This document shows positions 29,069 to 39,711 of a stretch of DNA of 64,000 nt, in pieces. The first letter of the stretch is position 1; the number at the start of each line of letters is the position of its first letter. The translations under genes were made by a program, and so were the position numbers. A model generated the notes under the pieces. The model saw only the letters and a program-made list of their open reading frames with translations, searched no databases and was not told the origin of the DNA. The stretch comes from Fulvia fulva (Eukaryota; Ascomycota; Dothideomycetes; Mycosphaerellales; Mycosphaerellaceae), in assembly GCF_020509005.1 (NCBI RefSeq), contig NC_063012.1, positions 9,548,001 to 9,612,000 on the forward strand. The letters run 5' to 3'.

Positions 29069-32000
29069 CCTCCATCATTTTCTCTTGTTTCCCCCTCTGG
29101 TGAGACTGTTGTCCAGACAAAGCTCCTTGGGGGGGTTCCATTCATTGATGAGATTTCTCCTCTCCTACAAGAACGGGCACATTACTCATCATGTGCACCA
29201 CCAATGGAGAATGCCTTTGTGACTGCTCAATCAGAGACCGACCTGAAGCAGTGGGAGCTTTGGCATAGAAGATTTGCACACTTTGGGAAGAATTTGCTCC
29301 AGAATCTTCACAAGGTAACAGACTTGAAAGAACCCATTCCTATCCCTAAGGATGGCTTTCACCAGTGCAGAGTATGCTCAATAGCAAAGATGAAGAAGTA
29401 CAAAGGCAAAGTTACAGAGAGAAGACCTGAAAGACTTGCCCTTGTATCTATTGACATATGTGGCCCACTACCAATCTCAAGACTAGGATTCAAATACTGG
29501 CTTGAGATTGTTGACAACTTCTCTAGGAAGAAGTGGACCTTTCCTCTTAGGAAAAGAGAAGATGCTCCAGTTGCTCTCCAGAACTGGAAGATCAAAGCAG
29601 AGAGGAAATCATCAGCGCAGCTGAAAGCAGTAAGACTTGACAATGCAAAAGAACTTATTGCATTAGTGAAGCAGTGGGAGAAGGATTTGGGGATTGGGCT
29701 CGAGCCGACTGAGGCATACAACTCTCTACAGAATGGACCAGTTGAGAGGTCAATACAAACCTCAGAGGACTCTATAAGGGCAATGCTTGAAGAGGCTAAA
29801 ATGCCGGTTGAATTTTGGCCTGAAGCACTAGAGGCCCAAACTTATATGAGGAACAAACTGCCAAATGGCCCAGATTACGATGGGTTCAAGGTTTCACCAG
29901 ATGAGGCTTTTGATGGTATCAAACCGACCATCAACCATTTGAAAGTTTGGGGATGCAAAGCTGTTGTCTATATGGACACAAGATCCCAACCTCAATGGGC
30001 AAGAAGTGACAAGCTAATGAATAGGGGTAAAGAAGCAGTGTTTATTAGGTATGTTGAAAACACAGCTAAAGCCTGGCTCTTTTGGGAACCAGACATGAGA
30101 GCTGTTGAACAACACACACATGCAGACTTCTTTGAGGACCAGCCTGGAGGTGATATGGGTCTCAATGTTCCAACATTGAATCTACCAAGCAGTGCACCAG
30201 CTAGGAAGCCCTTAGGAAGGCCGAGGAATAACGTATCCTTAGGACAATCTACCTACCATTCAGGCGTCCATCAGAGCCCCCCCGAAATAGATCAGCCAAT
30301 TGAGAGCCCTAAAGTCGCTCAGCCGAGAAAGCTGTTTGTGCAACTTCCCCAGCCTCCGGAGAACGTAGGGGAATTTCAGAAAATCGATCAGCCAATTGAG
30401 AGAAGCTCCCTAGATCCCCAGGAAATAGACGTTACTAGGTCACAAGTGACGGTCCCTAAATCATCCCTTAGAAAGAGAAAGGCTGACTATGATGTTGAGG
30501 GCTATGACATGAAACAGAAAGCCCCAAGATCCATGGTCCCTAAGCCCGAACTAACCACTGAAGTGGGAGAAGCAATGGACCTCTCAGAGAACCTTGCTGC
30601 TTTTCACCAAGCTTTCTTTGCAGCCATGCAATCAGTGGACAGTTCAATACCATGGGATAGCGAATTCCTGGAAGAAGTTGAGGAAATGGCCTTTGCAGCA
30701 ACTGTAGAAGCCATTGCATACAAGCAAGAGGTCCCAATTCCAAAATCCTACAAGGATGCTGTGAATGACAAGAAATGGGGACATCTTTGGAAGGAAGCAA
30801 TCCAAAAGGAACTAGATGCTCTACAGAGTAACAACACCTGGGAAAATTCTGTTCCACCAAAAGGAGCAAATCTGGTTACATCAAGATGGGTCTTTGATAT
30901 TAAGAGAAGCATTAGTGGAGCTATTGAAAAGTTCAAGGCTAGACTAGTTGCAAGGGGCTTCTCACAGAAGTTTGGTGTTGACTTTATGGAGACATTTGCA
31001 CCTACAGTAAGACAGGACACCCTTAGGGTGTTTATGGCTATTGTGTGTAAGAAGGATCTTCATCTTCACCAAGTGGATGTGAACAATGCATTCACAGAAA
31101 GCACCCTCCATGAAGACATCTTCATGTTACCACCACCAGGAGTTGAGCTTCCACCAAACATGGTGTTCAAAATCCTCAAAAGCTTGTATGGACTTAAGCA
31201 AGCAGCTAGAGATTGGAATCAACTCTGTGTGTCAAAGCTCAGAGAGATTGGATTCACACAGTCAGAAGTGGATCCATGCCTACTTATCCATAAGAAGAGG
31301 GAGATCATAATCCTTATACATGTGGATGACATTCCAATTGCTGCACCAAAGTTGACAGATGTTCTCTGGTTCAAAAGAGAACTTGGCAAGATCTTCAAGA
31401 TCAAAGATCTAGGTGAACCTGAAAAGATCCTTGGCATGAGAGTCACAAGGGACAGGAAGAGAGGAATCCTGAAACTTGACCAAGGACACTTTGTTAGGGA
31501 CAGCCTAGCCAAGATGGGAATGAACCATGAGAAGGCAGCACCTACACACTCACCCATGGACAGCTATGAGGCCCTCAAACCTTCAAGCCACATGGATGAG
31601 AGGTGTGACAAGGCAGAGTACCAGAGTATTAATGGTACTTGGATGTGGCCAGCAACAATCACAAGGCCAGACATCGCTTTTGCCCTAGGAAGGATGAGCT
31701 CATTTGTGAGTGACCCATCCACCTACCACATGAAGGCTTTGAAGAAGATCACTAGGTACCTAAGATCATACCCTGATCTAGGACTTCAGTTCTCAAAGTC
31801 TGGAAAAGGACACCTTATTGGATACTGTGATTCTGATTATGCAATGGACAAAGCAGACAGAGTCTCAATCCTTGGGTATGTCTTCTTCCTCTGTGGGGCA
31901 CCAGTTTCTTGGATGAGCAAGAAGCAAAAGTCTGTAGCAACATCCACAATGGAGGCTGAATACATGGCTATGAATGCATGTGCGAAGCAGTCCCAATTCG

Positions 32001-32335
32001 TAGCTTCACTGCTAAGGGAAATGGATTGTCCAGAGTTAGTGGGAGACTGTTCCCATCAACCAAGAATCACTGGAAACCAGGAGACTGTATCAAATTTGAG
32101 ACCAGTCCAATTAAGAGGTGACAATCAAGCTGCCCTCACCCTAGTGAAAGATGCACATGTTCATGACAAGTCGAAGCACATTGACATTGCCTATAACGCT
32201 GTTAGGAAACTTTGGTGGAGGAGGCTTATTGCTGTTGAGTACACCCCAACCTCTGAGATGGTTGCAGACGGGTTTACAAAACCAAAGACTGGTCCACACT
32301 TCCAGAGGTTTGTAAGCCAGCTGAACCTGTCATAA
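29069..32335 (+). CDS. pol: Integrase-RT-RNase H part of copia polyprotein
   Basis: Same frame as gag-pro, open from just after the TAA; the first ATG is at 29204. The integrase zinc domain (HRRFAHFG, then CRVCSIAK near 29370) is followed by the DDE core with SIDICGP, VRLDNAKE and GPVERSI blocks. A linker at about 30205-30480 is CpG-rich and contains two IDQPIE units. RT spans about 30880-31430, with the catalytic box HVDD at 31319-31330 in place of the usual YVDD. RNase H shows CDSDYA, MEAEYMA and GDNQAAL. IN before RT identifies Ty1/copia. There is no stop, so it could be functional if the TAA is suppressed. Confidence 0.93.
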   Translation, partial: PPSFSLVSPSGETVVQTKLLGGVPFIDEISPLLQERAHYSSCAPPMENAFVTAQSETDLKQWELWHRRFAHFGKNLLQNLHKVTDLKEPIPIPKDGFHQCRVCSIAKMKKYKGKVTERRPERLALVSIDICGPLPISRLGFKYWLEIVDNFSRKKWTFPLRKREDAPVALQNWKIKAERKSSAQLKAVRLDNAKELIALVKQWEKDLGIGLEPTEAYNSLQNGPVERSIQTSEDSIRAMLEEAKMPVEFWPEALEAQTYMRNKLPNGPDYDGFKVSPDEAFDGIKPTINHLKVWGCKAVVYMDTRSQPQWARSDKLMNRGKEAVFIRYVENTAKAWLFWEPDMRAVEQHTHADFFEDQPGGDMGLNVPTLNLPSSAPARKPLGRPRNNVSLGQSTYHSGVHQSPPEIDQPIESPKVAQPRKLFVQLPQPPENVGEFQKIDQPIERSSLDPQEIDVTRSQVTVPKSSLRKRKADYDVEGYDMKQKAPRSMVPKPELTTEVGEAMDLSENLAAFHQAFFAAMQSVDSSIPWDSEFLEEVEEMAFAATVEAIAYKQEVPIPKSYKDAVNDKKWGHLWKEAIQKELDALQSNNTWENSVPPKGANLVTSRWVFDIKRSISGAIEKFKARLVARGFSQKFGVDFMETFAPTVRQDTLRVFMAIVCKKDLHLHQVDVNNAFTESTLHEDIFMLPPPGVELPPNMVFKILKSLYGLKQAARDWNQLCVSKLREIGFTQSEVDPCLLIHKKREIIILIHVDDIPIAAPKLTDVLWFKRELGKIFKIKDLGEPEKILGMRVTRDRKRGILKLDQGHFVRDSLAKMGMNHEKAAPTHSPMDSYEALKPSSHMDERCDKAEYQSINGTWMWPATITRPDIAFALGRMSSFVSDPSTYHMKALKKITRYLRSYPDLGLQFSKSGKGHLIGYCDSDYAMDKADRVSILGYVFFLCGAPVSWMSKKQKSVATSTMEAEYMAMNACAKQSQFVASLLREMDCPELVGDCSHQPRITGNQETVSNLRPVQLRGDNQAALTLVKDAHVHDKSKHIDIAYNAVRKLWWRRLIAVEYTPTSEMVADGFTKPKTGPHFQRFVSQLNLS

Positions 32336-32386
32336 AAAGGTCCAAGTACTATTGACAGGAAGTGAGCAGACTGTAGCCTCCCATAC

Positions 32387-32400
32387 GAGATGAGTGGGAG
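32387..32400 (+). other. Polypurine tract of intact copia
   Basis: GAGATGAGTGGGAG-type purine run immediately before the 3' LTR. Confidence 0.7.
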
Positions 32401-32635
32401 TGTTAAGATGTAGCATCTCAAAGGGAGTCAACAATCAGGAAGTGATCTGGCAGCCTGAGGCATCCACGATGACTCAGCTTGTAGGGAGATACCTTCTCTC
32501 CCCTTTAGCTTAGATAGACATCGAACACAATCAACATATTGGTTCCTGATATATTGCTGCATGCTCGTGCTATTAGTCAGTTAAAGATTGATCTCTTACT
32601 CCACTCCGCTGCCATCCACCCGTACCTGTTCAACA
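32401..32635 (+). repeat. 3' LTR of intact copia
   Basis: 235 bp, the partner of 27021-27255. The right TSD, CAAAT, follows at 32636-32640. Confidence 0.96.
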
Positions 32636-32640
32636 CAAAT

Positions 32641-33400
32641 CACTATTACTAAGTCCTTAATAGAGGCTAAGCTACTCGGGCTTTCGTAAGCCGCCTTAGA
32701 GCTTATATAGTAGGAACAAGTCTTCGCTAAGATATACCTTTAGTTTGATTAGTATACCTACTTATACTACGACAATACGTAGACTATCCGCCTTATTAAC
32801 TAATAAGGGCAAAAGCTTAACACGAAGCTACGCTACGTTAATATATACTACTACTAGCTCCTATAGTAAGACTAGCGCGGAGATATTAAGATCAAGTATC
32901 TTAGTACTAACGACATACCTATAGACGGACTAACTAAGCTACTTCTACTATAGAAGTATAAGCACTTCGTTAAGCTACTTAATATAGCTAAGGAAGGCGT
33001 AGACCTACGTACCTTAGTACCCTCTATAGCCGTATTAGGAGGTAACGGGCTAATAGACGCCTAAGAAGCCCGTAGTAGCGGCCTTACCTTATCTTGAAAC
33101 GAATACCGAACGGCTTTATTTTTACGGACACCTCTCTAGAAGCGCTAGTAGGCGTAAAATACGGCTACTAGTAGCTACTAATACTATAGACGATAACGAA
33201 GCTAGGGTAAAGTATCTACTATTTACCGGTACGGCCCTAGTACTATTATTAATAGGTGTTTCTCGGACTCCTATTAGCTAATAGCGTAAGGGCGAGAAAC
33301 ACCCCTATTACCTAGGCTTACTTTACTTTAAATAGCTAACTTACCCTTACTATAGTAGTGGTAATACTAAGGGCCTAACGTCACTACTATAGGTAGGGGG
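32641..33400 (+). pseudogene. Copia C RNase H C-terminus and 3' region
   Basis: Resumes the RNase H reading cut at 27020 (KSLIEAKLL, then later KHFVKLLNIA near 32960). The polyprotein appears to end by about 33110. The remainder to 33390 has no recognisable coding. AGGTAGGGGGG at 33391-33401 is a likely polypurine tract. Confidence 0.7.
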
Positions 33401-33609
33401 GTAGTTATAATAGAGTGTACGCGATTATATAGGAATCAGCTTATTAACTCTAGCGTATAAGCTAAGGGGGTGTGTCGCGATCCGAGCGTATATATAGGTA
33501 ATATCCTATTATTAAAACCTAAGGCTACGAACGCTAAGAATTAGGTGACTAATTAGTTATCTATAGCCTCTTTAAGAGTAACACTTATCTATTCTAGATA
33601 GATATATAT
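33401..33609 (+). repeat. Probable 3' LTR of copia C (interrupted)
   Basis: Begins just after a polypurine-like run and has no coding potential. It is interrupted at 33609 by copia A (TSD TATAT); a short continuation (50358-50368) lies beyond it. The other LTR of C is not in the window, so this is an inference from position. Confidence 0.45.
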
Positions 33610-33843
33610 TGTTAAGAACATATAGGCCGTAGGACAAGTATATAGGTGTAGGTGTGTTATATAACTAGATTACGTAACTAGGGTTTACTAGCCTATAGGC
33701 TAGTAAACATCCGGACACCTAGTATCTACCTATACTAATACTAGCGATACTATATATAGATACACGCTATCCTATTAGGTCCTTCTTCGTCCTTCGTATA
33801 ATCCGCCGTCTTCTACTACTACGTGACTCGTACCTATTTAATA
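33610..33843 (+). repeat. 5' LTR of copia A
   Basis: 234 bp. It matches the solo LTR at 24088-24321 and the 3' LTR at 50119-50352. Its last 10 bases plus the first 5 of the primer site are duplicated at 38837-38851 by LINE H insertion. Confidence 0.95.
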
Positions 33844-33949
33844 GGTTAACGTCTCGTTTCTAAGCCTACCTATTAATCTAGCCCTAAAAATACGACACAT
33901 TCGAAAGCTCTTATTAAGGCCATTCTAACGATATATAAAGCAGGCCACT

Positions 33950-35335
33950 ACCCCTAGAATCGAGGGAGTTCTACCTTATTTAATCTAGATAGCTTAAAGT
34001 TCTCTTCACCCTATTTCTTTAGCTCTAAACGCCGTAGAGGTGCCTAGCTACATTAGGCAACTCCTAGGCAATAGTAGCCTAGGCTACGGTACTAACGGCG
34101 CGTACGGCTCTATAGGCGAAGCTCCCCTAAGACAACTAGTAGCAACTTATAGAGGACGTAAAAAGTATAGAAACTAACGATTAGCTCCTATACCGGTCTC
34201 TATAGGTAATGATCACTTAGCTACGTACGGCGCTTATACTATTATATTACCGAGGGTAATAAGAAATGAGGACGACGTCTTAGGCGATTAATAAGGCTAT
34301 CCGGAGTCAACACCCCTATAGCTAGGTATCGGTCGCGGCTTCGATACTAGGCCCCCGCCTAACGTACGATATAGTTACAATCCGTATTATAGTAAAGGAA
34401 GACTAGGCCGAAGTGGCGAAGCTATCGAACAAGGAGCTCGTCTAGCGAACTAATTAACTAGGGGTAGTCGTAGTGAACTAATAGTCTAACGGTACTCTAT
34501 AGATCTATACTAGCTCTACTACTACTAGGAGGCACCTAGAGGCATAGCTATAGTAGGCATCTAAGGTTACGGCATTAGCGAAGGTCTTAACAAAGTAATT
34601 TACGATCCTAGTCTACGATATACCTAAAGAGTTCGACCTAACTAACTAGAGTTACCTACGTACTCTCTAGGAGGACAACCCGGTCACTCTTAACTCTCTA
34701 ATCTAGAAGGCGACTTAGCTCTATAGGAAATGGCTAGAAGGTAAGAAGGCCTCGGCGCTAATCGTATAGCTATAAGACGCAAAAGCGGCGGATCTAGTAA
34801 TAGAACAAGGCCTAATCTAGTAATATAGCCTTAAGATAGTAGAAAAGCACTCCTTATCCTTCCGTGTCCTCTAATACTTTAAATACTAACAGTATAGACA
34901 CTAAACCTATACGTATATAAACAAGTAGGCCTACTCGAACTATATAGGAGACTATATATCTAGGGACTATATATCGGCTACGAGGCGGTACGTAAACTGT
35001 CCGGGGTACTACCTATCGTATAGCGCGGAATGCCCGTAGCGGAAACTAGCGAAAAACAAGGCAATTATAAACAGAACCGTCGCCCTAAGATTCTACGGCG
35101 ACCGTAAGGCTAGTCTATACCGGAACTAGCTAGCGGGGGTCGGGTATAAGCGCCCTAGGGCCGAGAGTAATATAAAGGATATATAACCTAGGGCGTACGG
35201 GAGGCCACGTGCTCTACTAGCTACGGCGAGGGAATCTAACTAGGCCTAGCTCCCCTTTAGTATATAGCCGATAGGCGTAGACTAGGACGTATAAGGTAGT
35301 AGGGCATAGGACGCTATAGAGGAAATAATTGTCGA
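33950..35335 (+). pseudogene. LINE H ORF1 remnant
   Basis: Stop-ridden frame upstream of ORF2. It reads as a Gag-like, Gln/Ala/Lys-rich central part with coiled-coil character (about 34540-34860). A run of tyrosines follows near 34900-35060 where cysteine knuckles are expected after RIP. In fungal LINEs of this class ORF1 encodes the RNA-binding particle protein. Exact limits are not recoverable. Confidence 0.6.
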
Positions 35336-35339
35336 TACC

Positions 35340-38300
35340 GATAACTAGCCTCGACACGCTTAGTATTATCTAGTATAACGTTAACTATAGTAAGGATATA
35401 GTCTAGAACTATTTCCTATACGAGGCGGACCCGTACGTCTACTACGTCCTAGCAATCTAAAAGCTATAGATTAACCCGTACTATAAGAGACCGACGACCT
35501 ATAGGTTACTAGGCTATACGACATATCTACGAGGCGACGGCAGACCCCGTACGTACTTCTATATTAGTAAGGACATACTAGAATCCGACTAGGAGGTAGT
35601 ATACTACGTAGACGAAGAAGGCGGGGGCGATATTACCTCCCTCTACGTAGGTAGTACCTAGATATATAACCTATATATATAACCGCTAGCCTCGAGGTCT
35701 AGCCGCGACCTTAGGGTCTATAGACACCTAGATAGTGCGCTTAAGAGACAAGGGTGCCACATCGTAGTAGGAGACTTTAATATATACTACCCTTCCTAGG
35801 AAAGCCTTATATAGCCGTACCCTATAGCCGACGAAGTACTCGACTTAATAGCGAGTAACGTAATTGCTCTTAACACCCCGAAGGACCTAGGTACCTAGAA
35901 GAGAGGGGGACTCTAAGGCACAATCGACCTCTCCTAGATCTTAGATAGCTACTACTATAAGGTAACCTACTATAGGATCGAATATAAACTCGAGGCGTCG
36001 TTAGACTATATACTAGTTCGGACCTCTATTATAATATAGATATAACGTATACTAGCGAGAACCCCTAAGCTAAACTAGGGAAAGGCCTACTAGGCTAATA
36101 TCTAGGCGTACCTCGATAACTCCGAGAGGCTAGTCTAGATCGCGTAGTAGCAATATAATAGTAAAGACGAGATAGACGAGGCAGTCTAAGGGTTAATAGA
36201 CGAAATAAGAAAAGCGACCTTACTTTACGTTCCGCTTACCTAACTAACGACATAGTCTAAACTATACTAGACGCCGAAGTGCACTACGGTAGTAAGAGAA
36301 GCAAGGAGAGCCCGCCGGGTATAGACGAGCAGCTATAGCGAGGAGGCCTAGAACGTATATAGGGAGGTATACTAACAGAAGAAAGCTATAATACGGAGGG
36401 AGAAAGTAGTCGGCTAGAGGGCTATAGTAGAAATAGTCGCCGGCAAGCTAGCGAGGATATAAAAGCTAGCGAAATAGGCCCGATAGGACCCTATATAGGG
36501 CCCCTCCTCCTATATCCTAGCGCTATAATCGCCTAGTAGCCCGGTTAGCGACCCTAAGGCTAAGGCGCGTCTACTAGCTAGCAAGTTCTTTCCGCCCCTA
36601 GTTAAGGCTAATCTAAGCGATATAAACAGCTCTACTCCCCTAGCCCCTAGTATCGCGGTCTAATAGGAGGTGTCCGAGGGAGAAGTTGCCGCTATACTAA
36701 GGAAGTTACCGGCGAGGAAAGCCCCGGGGCCGGATAGGATCCTAAACGAGCTACTAAAGAAGTGTAGAGATCAACTAGCCCTAGTAGTTATAGCGATCTT
36801 TAATGCCTACCTATAGACCGGATACTACCCGATAGCTTTTAAACAATCGACGATAGTAGTCCTACGTAAGCCGTAAAAGGAAGACTATACGTAGGTGAAG
36901 TCGTACCGCCTTATTACGCTCCTTAACACTCTTAGGAAGGCGCTTAAGAAGCTAGTTATAACGAGACTCTCCGAGGCGGTAGAGGAATACTCCCTACTCC
37001 CGGACACCTAGATAGGTACGCGCCCGTAGCGATCGACGCTATCCGCGATAGAACTTATTACCTCTTAGGTAAAGGCTATCTAGTATAAGAATAGGGACAA
37101 GGTAGTATCCTTACTTAGCGTAGATATATCGGGAGCCTTCGACTACGTGTTATACCCGCGGCTACTCTATATCCTAAGGTCGAAAGGACTCCCTAAGTAG
37201 CTTGTTAACTTCGTACGGTCCTACCTCTAAAACCGTAGCACGTCGATCCTAGTCGGCTAGTAGAGAAGCCTATTTTAAGTAGTCTATACTAGAATCCCGT
37301 AAGGCTTAACGCTAGTACCTATTCTATTCCTCTTCTTTATAGCGACGCTACTCCTAGCCCTAGAATCCTAGAACACCGCTACGAGCGGCTTCGTAGACGA
37401 TACGAATATCCTAGCGTAGTCTTCCTCGACTAAGGAGAACTATAGGCTACTAGAAGAGAGGTATAAGATCTACGAGGACTAGGCTAGGAGGCACGGGGCT
37501 CGGTTTGCCCTAGAGAAGTACAATCTAATACACTTTACGCGCCGGCTACGGTTCTATAATATATTAGCTTCTATCTAGATATAAGGGTATATAACTAACC
37601 CGGTAAATTAGCTTAGGATCCTCGGACTATAGGTAGACCCGGCGCTACGGTAGAGGAAGTAGGTATAGGTAATATTACGGAAAGCTCAATAGAATATAGC
37701 ATTATACTAGAGGCTTACTACGTCTATATAGGGGGCGGACTTCCGGTAGTCACGACTTCTATATACGGCTATTATACGGCTAGTCCTTACCTATAGTAGC
37801 TAAGTATAGTCCTAAGGCGAGAGGGCCTACCTATCGAAGGGACTCGTCGCGCTACTAGCGAAGATCCAAAACTAATACCTAAGGAAGGTTACTAGGGTAT
37901 ATAAGTCGATACTAATAAGGATGCTTAAGTACGAGACCGCTATACCGCCGATCGACCTATATATCTAGGGACTACGGACCTCCTACTTAGGCAAGTCGGC
38001 ACAGTACCTAATATAGAAGTTATCGCTAGTATAGTCGTAAGGGCCCGCGAATTAGTACTAGCGTATAAGGGCATTCGACCCGGGAATAAGCCGAACTACC
38101 GGGTAAGGGACGAATAGCTAGTAATACGATAGGAAGGTAAGAAGTCGTTTATAGAGTAACTATAGAAAGAGAGGTAGAACAACTAGGGTATAGGGTATAG
38201 TAGACGCCCTTAGCTAGCGGGATAACCTAAGGAATAGTTAGCTACGAAATCCGCGGTTAAGCACCCCCCGAAGCTTATCTACTACCGCCTTACGAGAGTA

Positions 38301-38680
38301 TAGAGTAGTATAGTAACCTAACTACGAAGCGAACACATCGGCCTCTAGGGGTACCTATTATAGAGGAAGGTTCTAGGATACACGAATACTAGCTACCCCT
38401 ACGGCTATTACTCCTAAAACGTACGGTACGTACTCCTCGTCTATCCGAGATAGTCGCTAGGAAGGGGGGAGTAGATAGTAAAGGCGAGGAACCGGACGAT
38501 TAGGGCACTTCTTAACAACGCTAAGGACCTACGGCGTATTACGAACTAGATACTAGAGAAGGGCTAGCTAGAACAGTACCGCCTAGTAGGAGTAGTATAG
38601 GAAGAGAGGATACGACGTAGCGCGACGAGACCGGCTAGGAGCGGGGGCTAACGGGGTAGTGATATAGACTACGTACGTTT
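35340..38680 (+). pseudogene. LINE H ORF2 remnant (endonuclease-RT-zinc tail)
   Basis: Decayed ORF2. The endonuclease domain starts near 35350 (YNVNYSKD-like) and has VVGDFNIYY near 35766-35790. Reverse transcriptase covers about 36650-37560, with KAPGPDRI near 36720 and the catalytic FVDD near 37390. The C-terminus near 38340-38570 reads as a cysteine/histidine block (PCGYYSQNVRHVL type) followed by a conserved basic helix. This layout matches Tad1-clade fungal elements. TAG codons are frequent. Confidence 0.83.
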
Positions 38681-38846
38681 AGAGGGAAAGCTAATCTAGA
38701 TAAGGAGTAGTCGAGGGCGGGAAGGGTTTTTACCTATTCGGGTTTCCCTTTATATATAACAATAGATATATACCTATATAGGCCGGATAGGGTCCTAGAA
38801 TAGGGGAATGACAAATCTAATCTAATCTAATCTAATCTATTTAATA

Positions 38847-39156
38847 GGTTATAAGCCCGAGTTAGTAACTCGGTATTTTACCCTCGACAAAGCCGTATTA
38901 GAGTTATTCCTCTTTAGAACAAAAGGAAGGTAGACTAGAGGCCGTACCCGCCTTATATAGGAAGCTATAGCCGTACTATAGGTATATATAAGACGTGAAA
39001 GAGCCTAGTAAGGCACTATTAGACTCCGAGTTAGGGAGCCTATACTAATACCTTAGACAAGTAGGCGAGCTTACTAGAAAGAGTCGCTCTCCGGACATCG
39101 TGTTCGTATCGACTAAATATTTATTCTAAGAGAGCCGTAGTGTCTTAGAAACCCCC
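38847..39156 (+). other. Primer site and leader of copia A
   Basis: GGTTATAAGCCC at 38847-38858 is the RIPed form of the half initiator-tRNA primer site. About 300 bp of untranslated leader follows and is cut at 39156 by gypsy G2. No coding is seen. Confidence 0.75.
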
Positions 39157-39676
39157 TGTCATAGTCTCCCTATAGAGTGTATAGAAGGTAGGGACAGAAT
39201 AGCCTTAGAGTACTTAGAAGTCGTTAAGAAGTAATAGTCTAGCTTAGTATATAAGCGCTAAGAATCATATGCCCCGTAATATTTACTACGGGACCTAGCC
39301 CTCCAAATTCACCCCTCTACTAAACCTTAACAGATTCACTTCGGCTCGTAACTATATAACTTACGGTACTCCCGCGAGTACCCGCGACTACGCTAGACCC
39401 TAGAAGAAGCACGTAGAAGACTCGGAACGTAGGGCAGGTTGGAATAAGGTTTTAAGCAAAGCTACTAAGCGCGGCTTCGTACGGGTTAGCCCTATTAATA
39501 CGGGGACACGTACTCGCGAGGGTCGCGTATAAATATCTAGCCTTCCCTAGGCCTCTCTTACTTTCTTCGTCTTTCGTTTTGTATAGCAATTATACTATAC
39601 CCTTTTATATCTGTACTTCGCACCTATATTCCCGCTTTTACCCTTATAGCTTATAGGCTAGGCTCTCGCCCTAACA
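39157..39676 (+). repeat. 5' LTR of G2
   Basis: Begins TGTCATAG, the least decayed start in this family, and ends CCTAACA. A TATAAATA box lies near 39529. Confidence 0.95.
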
Positions 39677-39711
39677 TTACGAAGGACTAACAAACCGTCA
39701 ACTACTCGAGT

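Larger units (their letters stand above)
27021..32635 (+). mobile_element. Nearly intact Ty1/copia element
   Basis: 5,615 bp with 235-bp LTRs (27021-27255 and 32401-32635) and TSD CAAAT. CpA and TpG are abundant, so it escaped heavy RIP. One polyprotein frame runs 27704-32335 with a single TAA at 29066-29068. The coding sequence is unusually poor in CpG compared with the intact gypsy. The LTRs differ at four sites, all of RIP type. Confidence 0.96.
24322..33609 (+). mobile_element. Copia element C, RIPed, with two insertions
   Basis: Remains of a Ty1/copia element whose pol is readable at 25605-27020 and 32636-33110. It is interrupted by the Fot1-like element (24470-25602) and the intact copia (27021-32635). 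Removing both restores a continuous, though stop-ridden, RT-RNase H reading. The part upstream of RT is short, so it is 5' truncated or merges with LINE X. The 3' end lies near 33400-33609 and is cut by copia A. No matching 5' LTR is seen. Confidence 0.75.
33849..38836 (+). mobile_element. LINE H (Tad1-like), RIPed, full length or nearly so
   Basis: Non-LTR retrotransposon of about 5 kb with two ORF remnants and a tail of repeated AATCT units (about 38813-38836). It is flanked by a 15-bp duplication CTATTTAATAGGTTA (33834-33848 and 38837-38851) made from copia A's LTR/primer-site junction. Its long variable TSD and simple-repeat tail are typical of target-primed reverse transcription. An inverted partial relative is LINE E (55992-58590). 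Confidence 0.9.

Noticed and set aside
33610..33843. Pairing of the 24088-24321 LTR with the 33610-33843 LTR as one element
   Set aside because: Each has its own target duplication partner: TACTA closes directly around the first (solo), and TATAT joins the second to 50119-50352.
38813..38840. AATCT tandem repeats as a possible telomere-like or microsatellite array
   Set aside because: They lie exactly at the 3' end of LINE H before its target duplication, so they are its tail; the unit is not TTAGGG-like.
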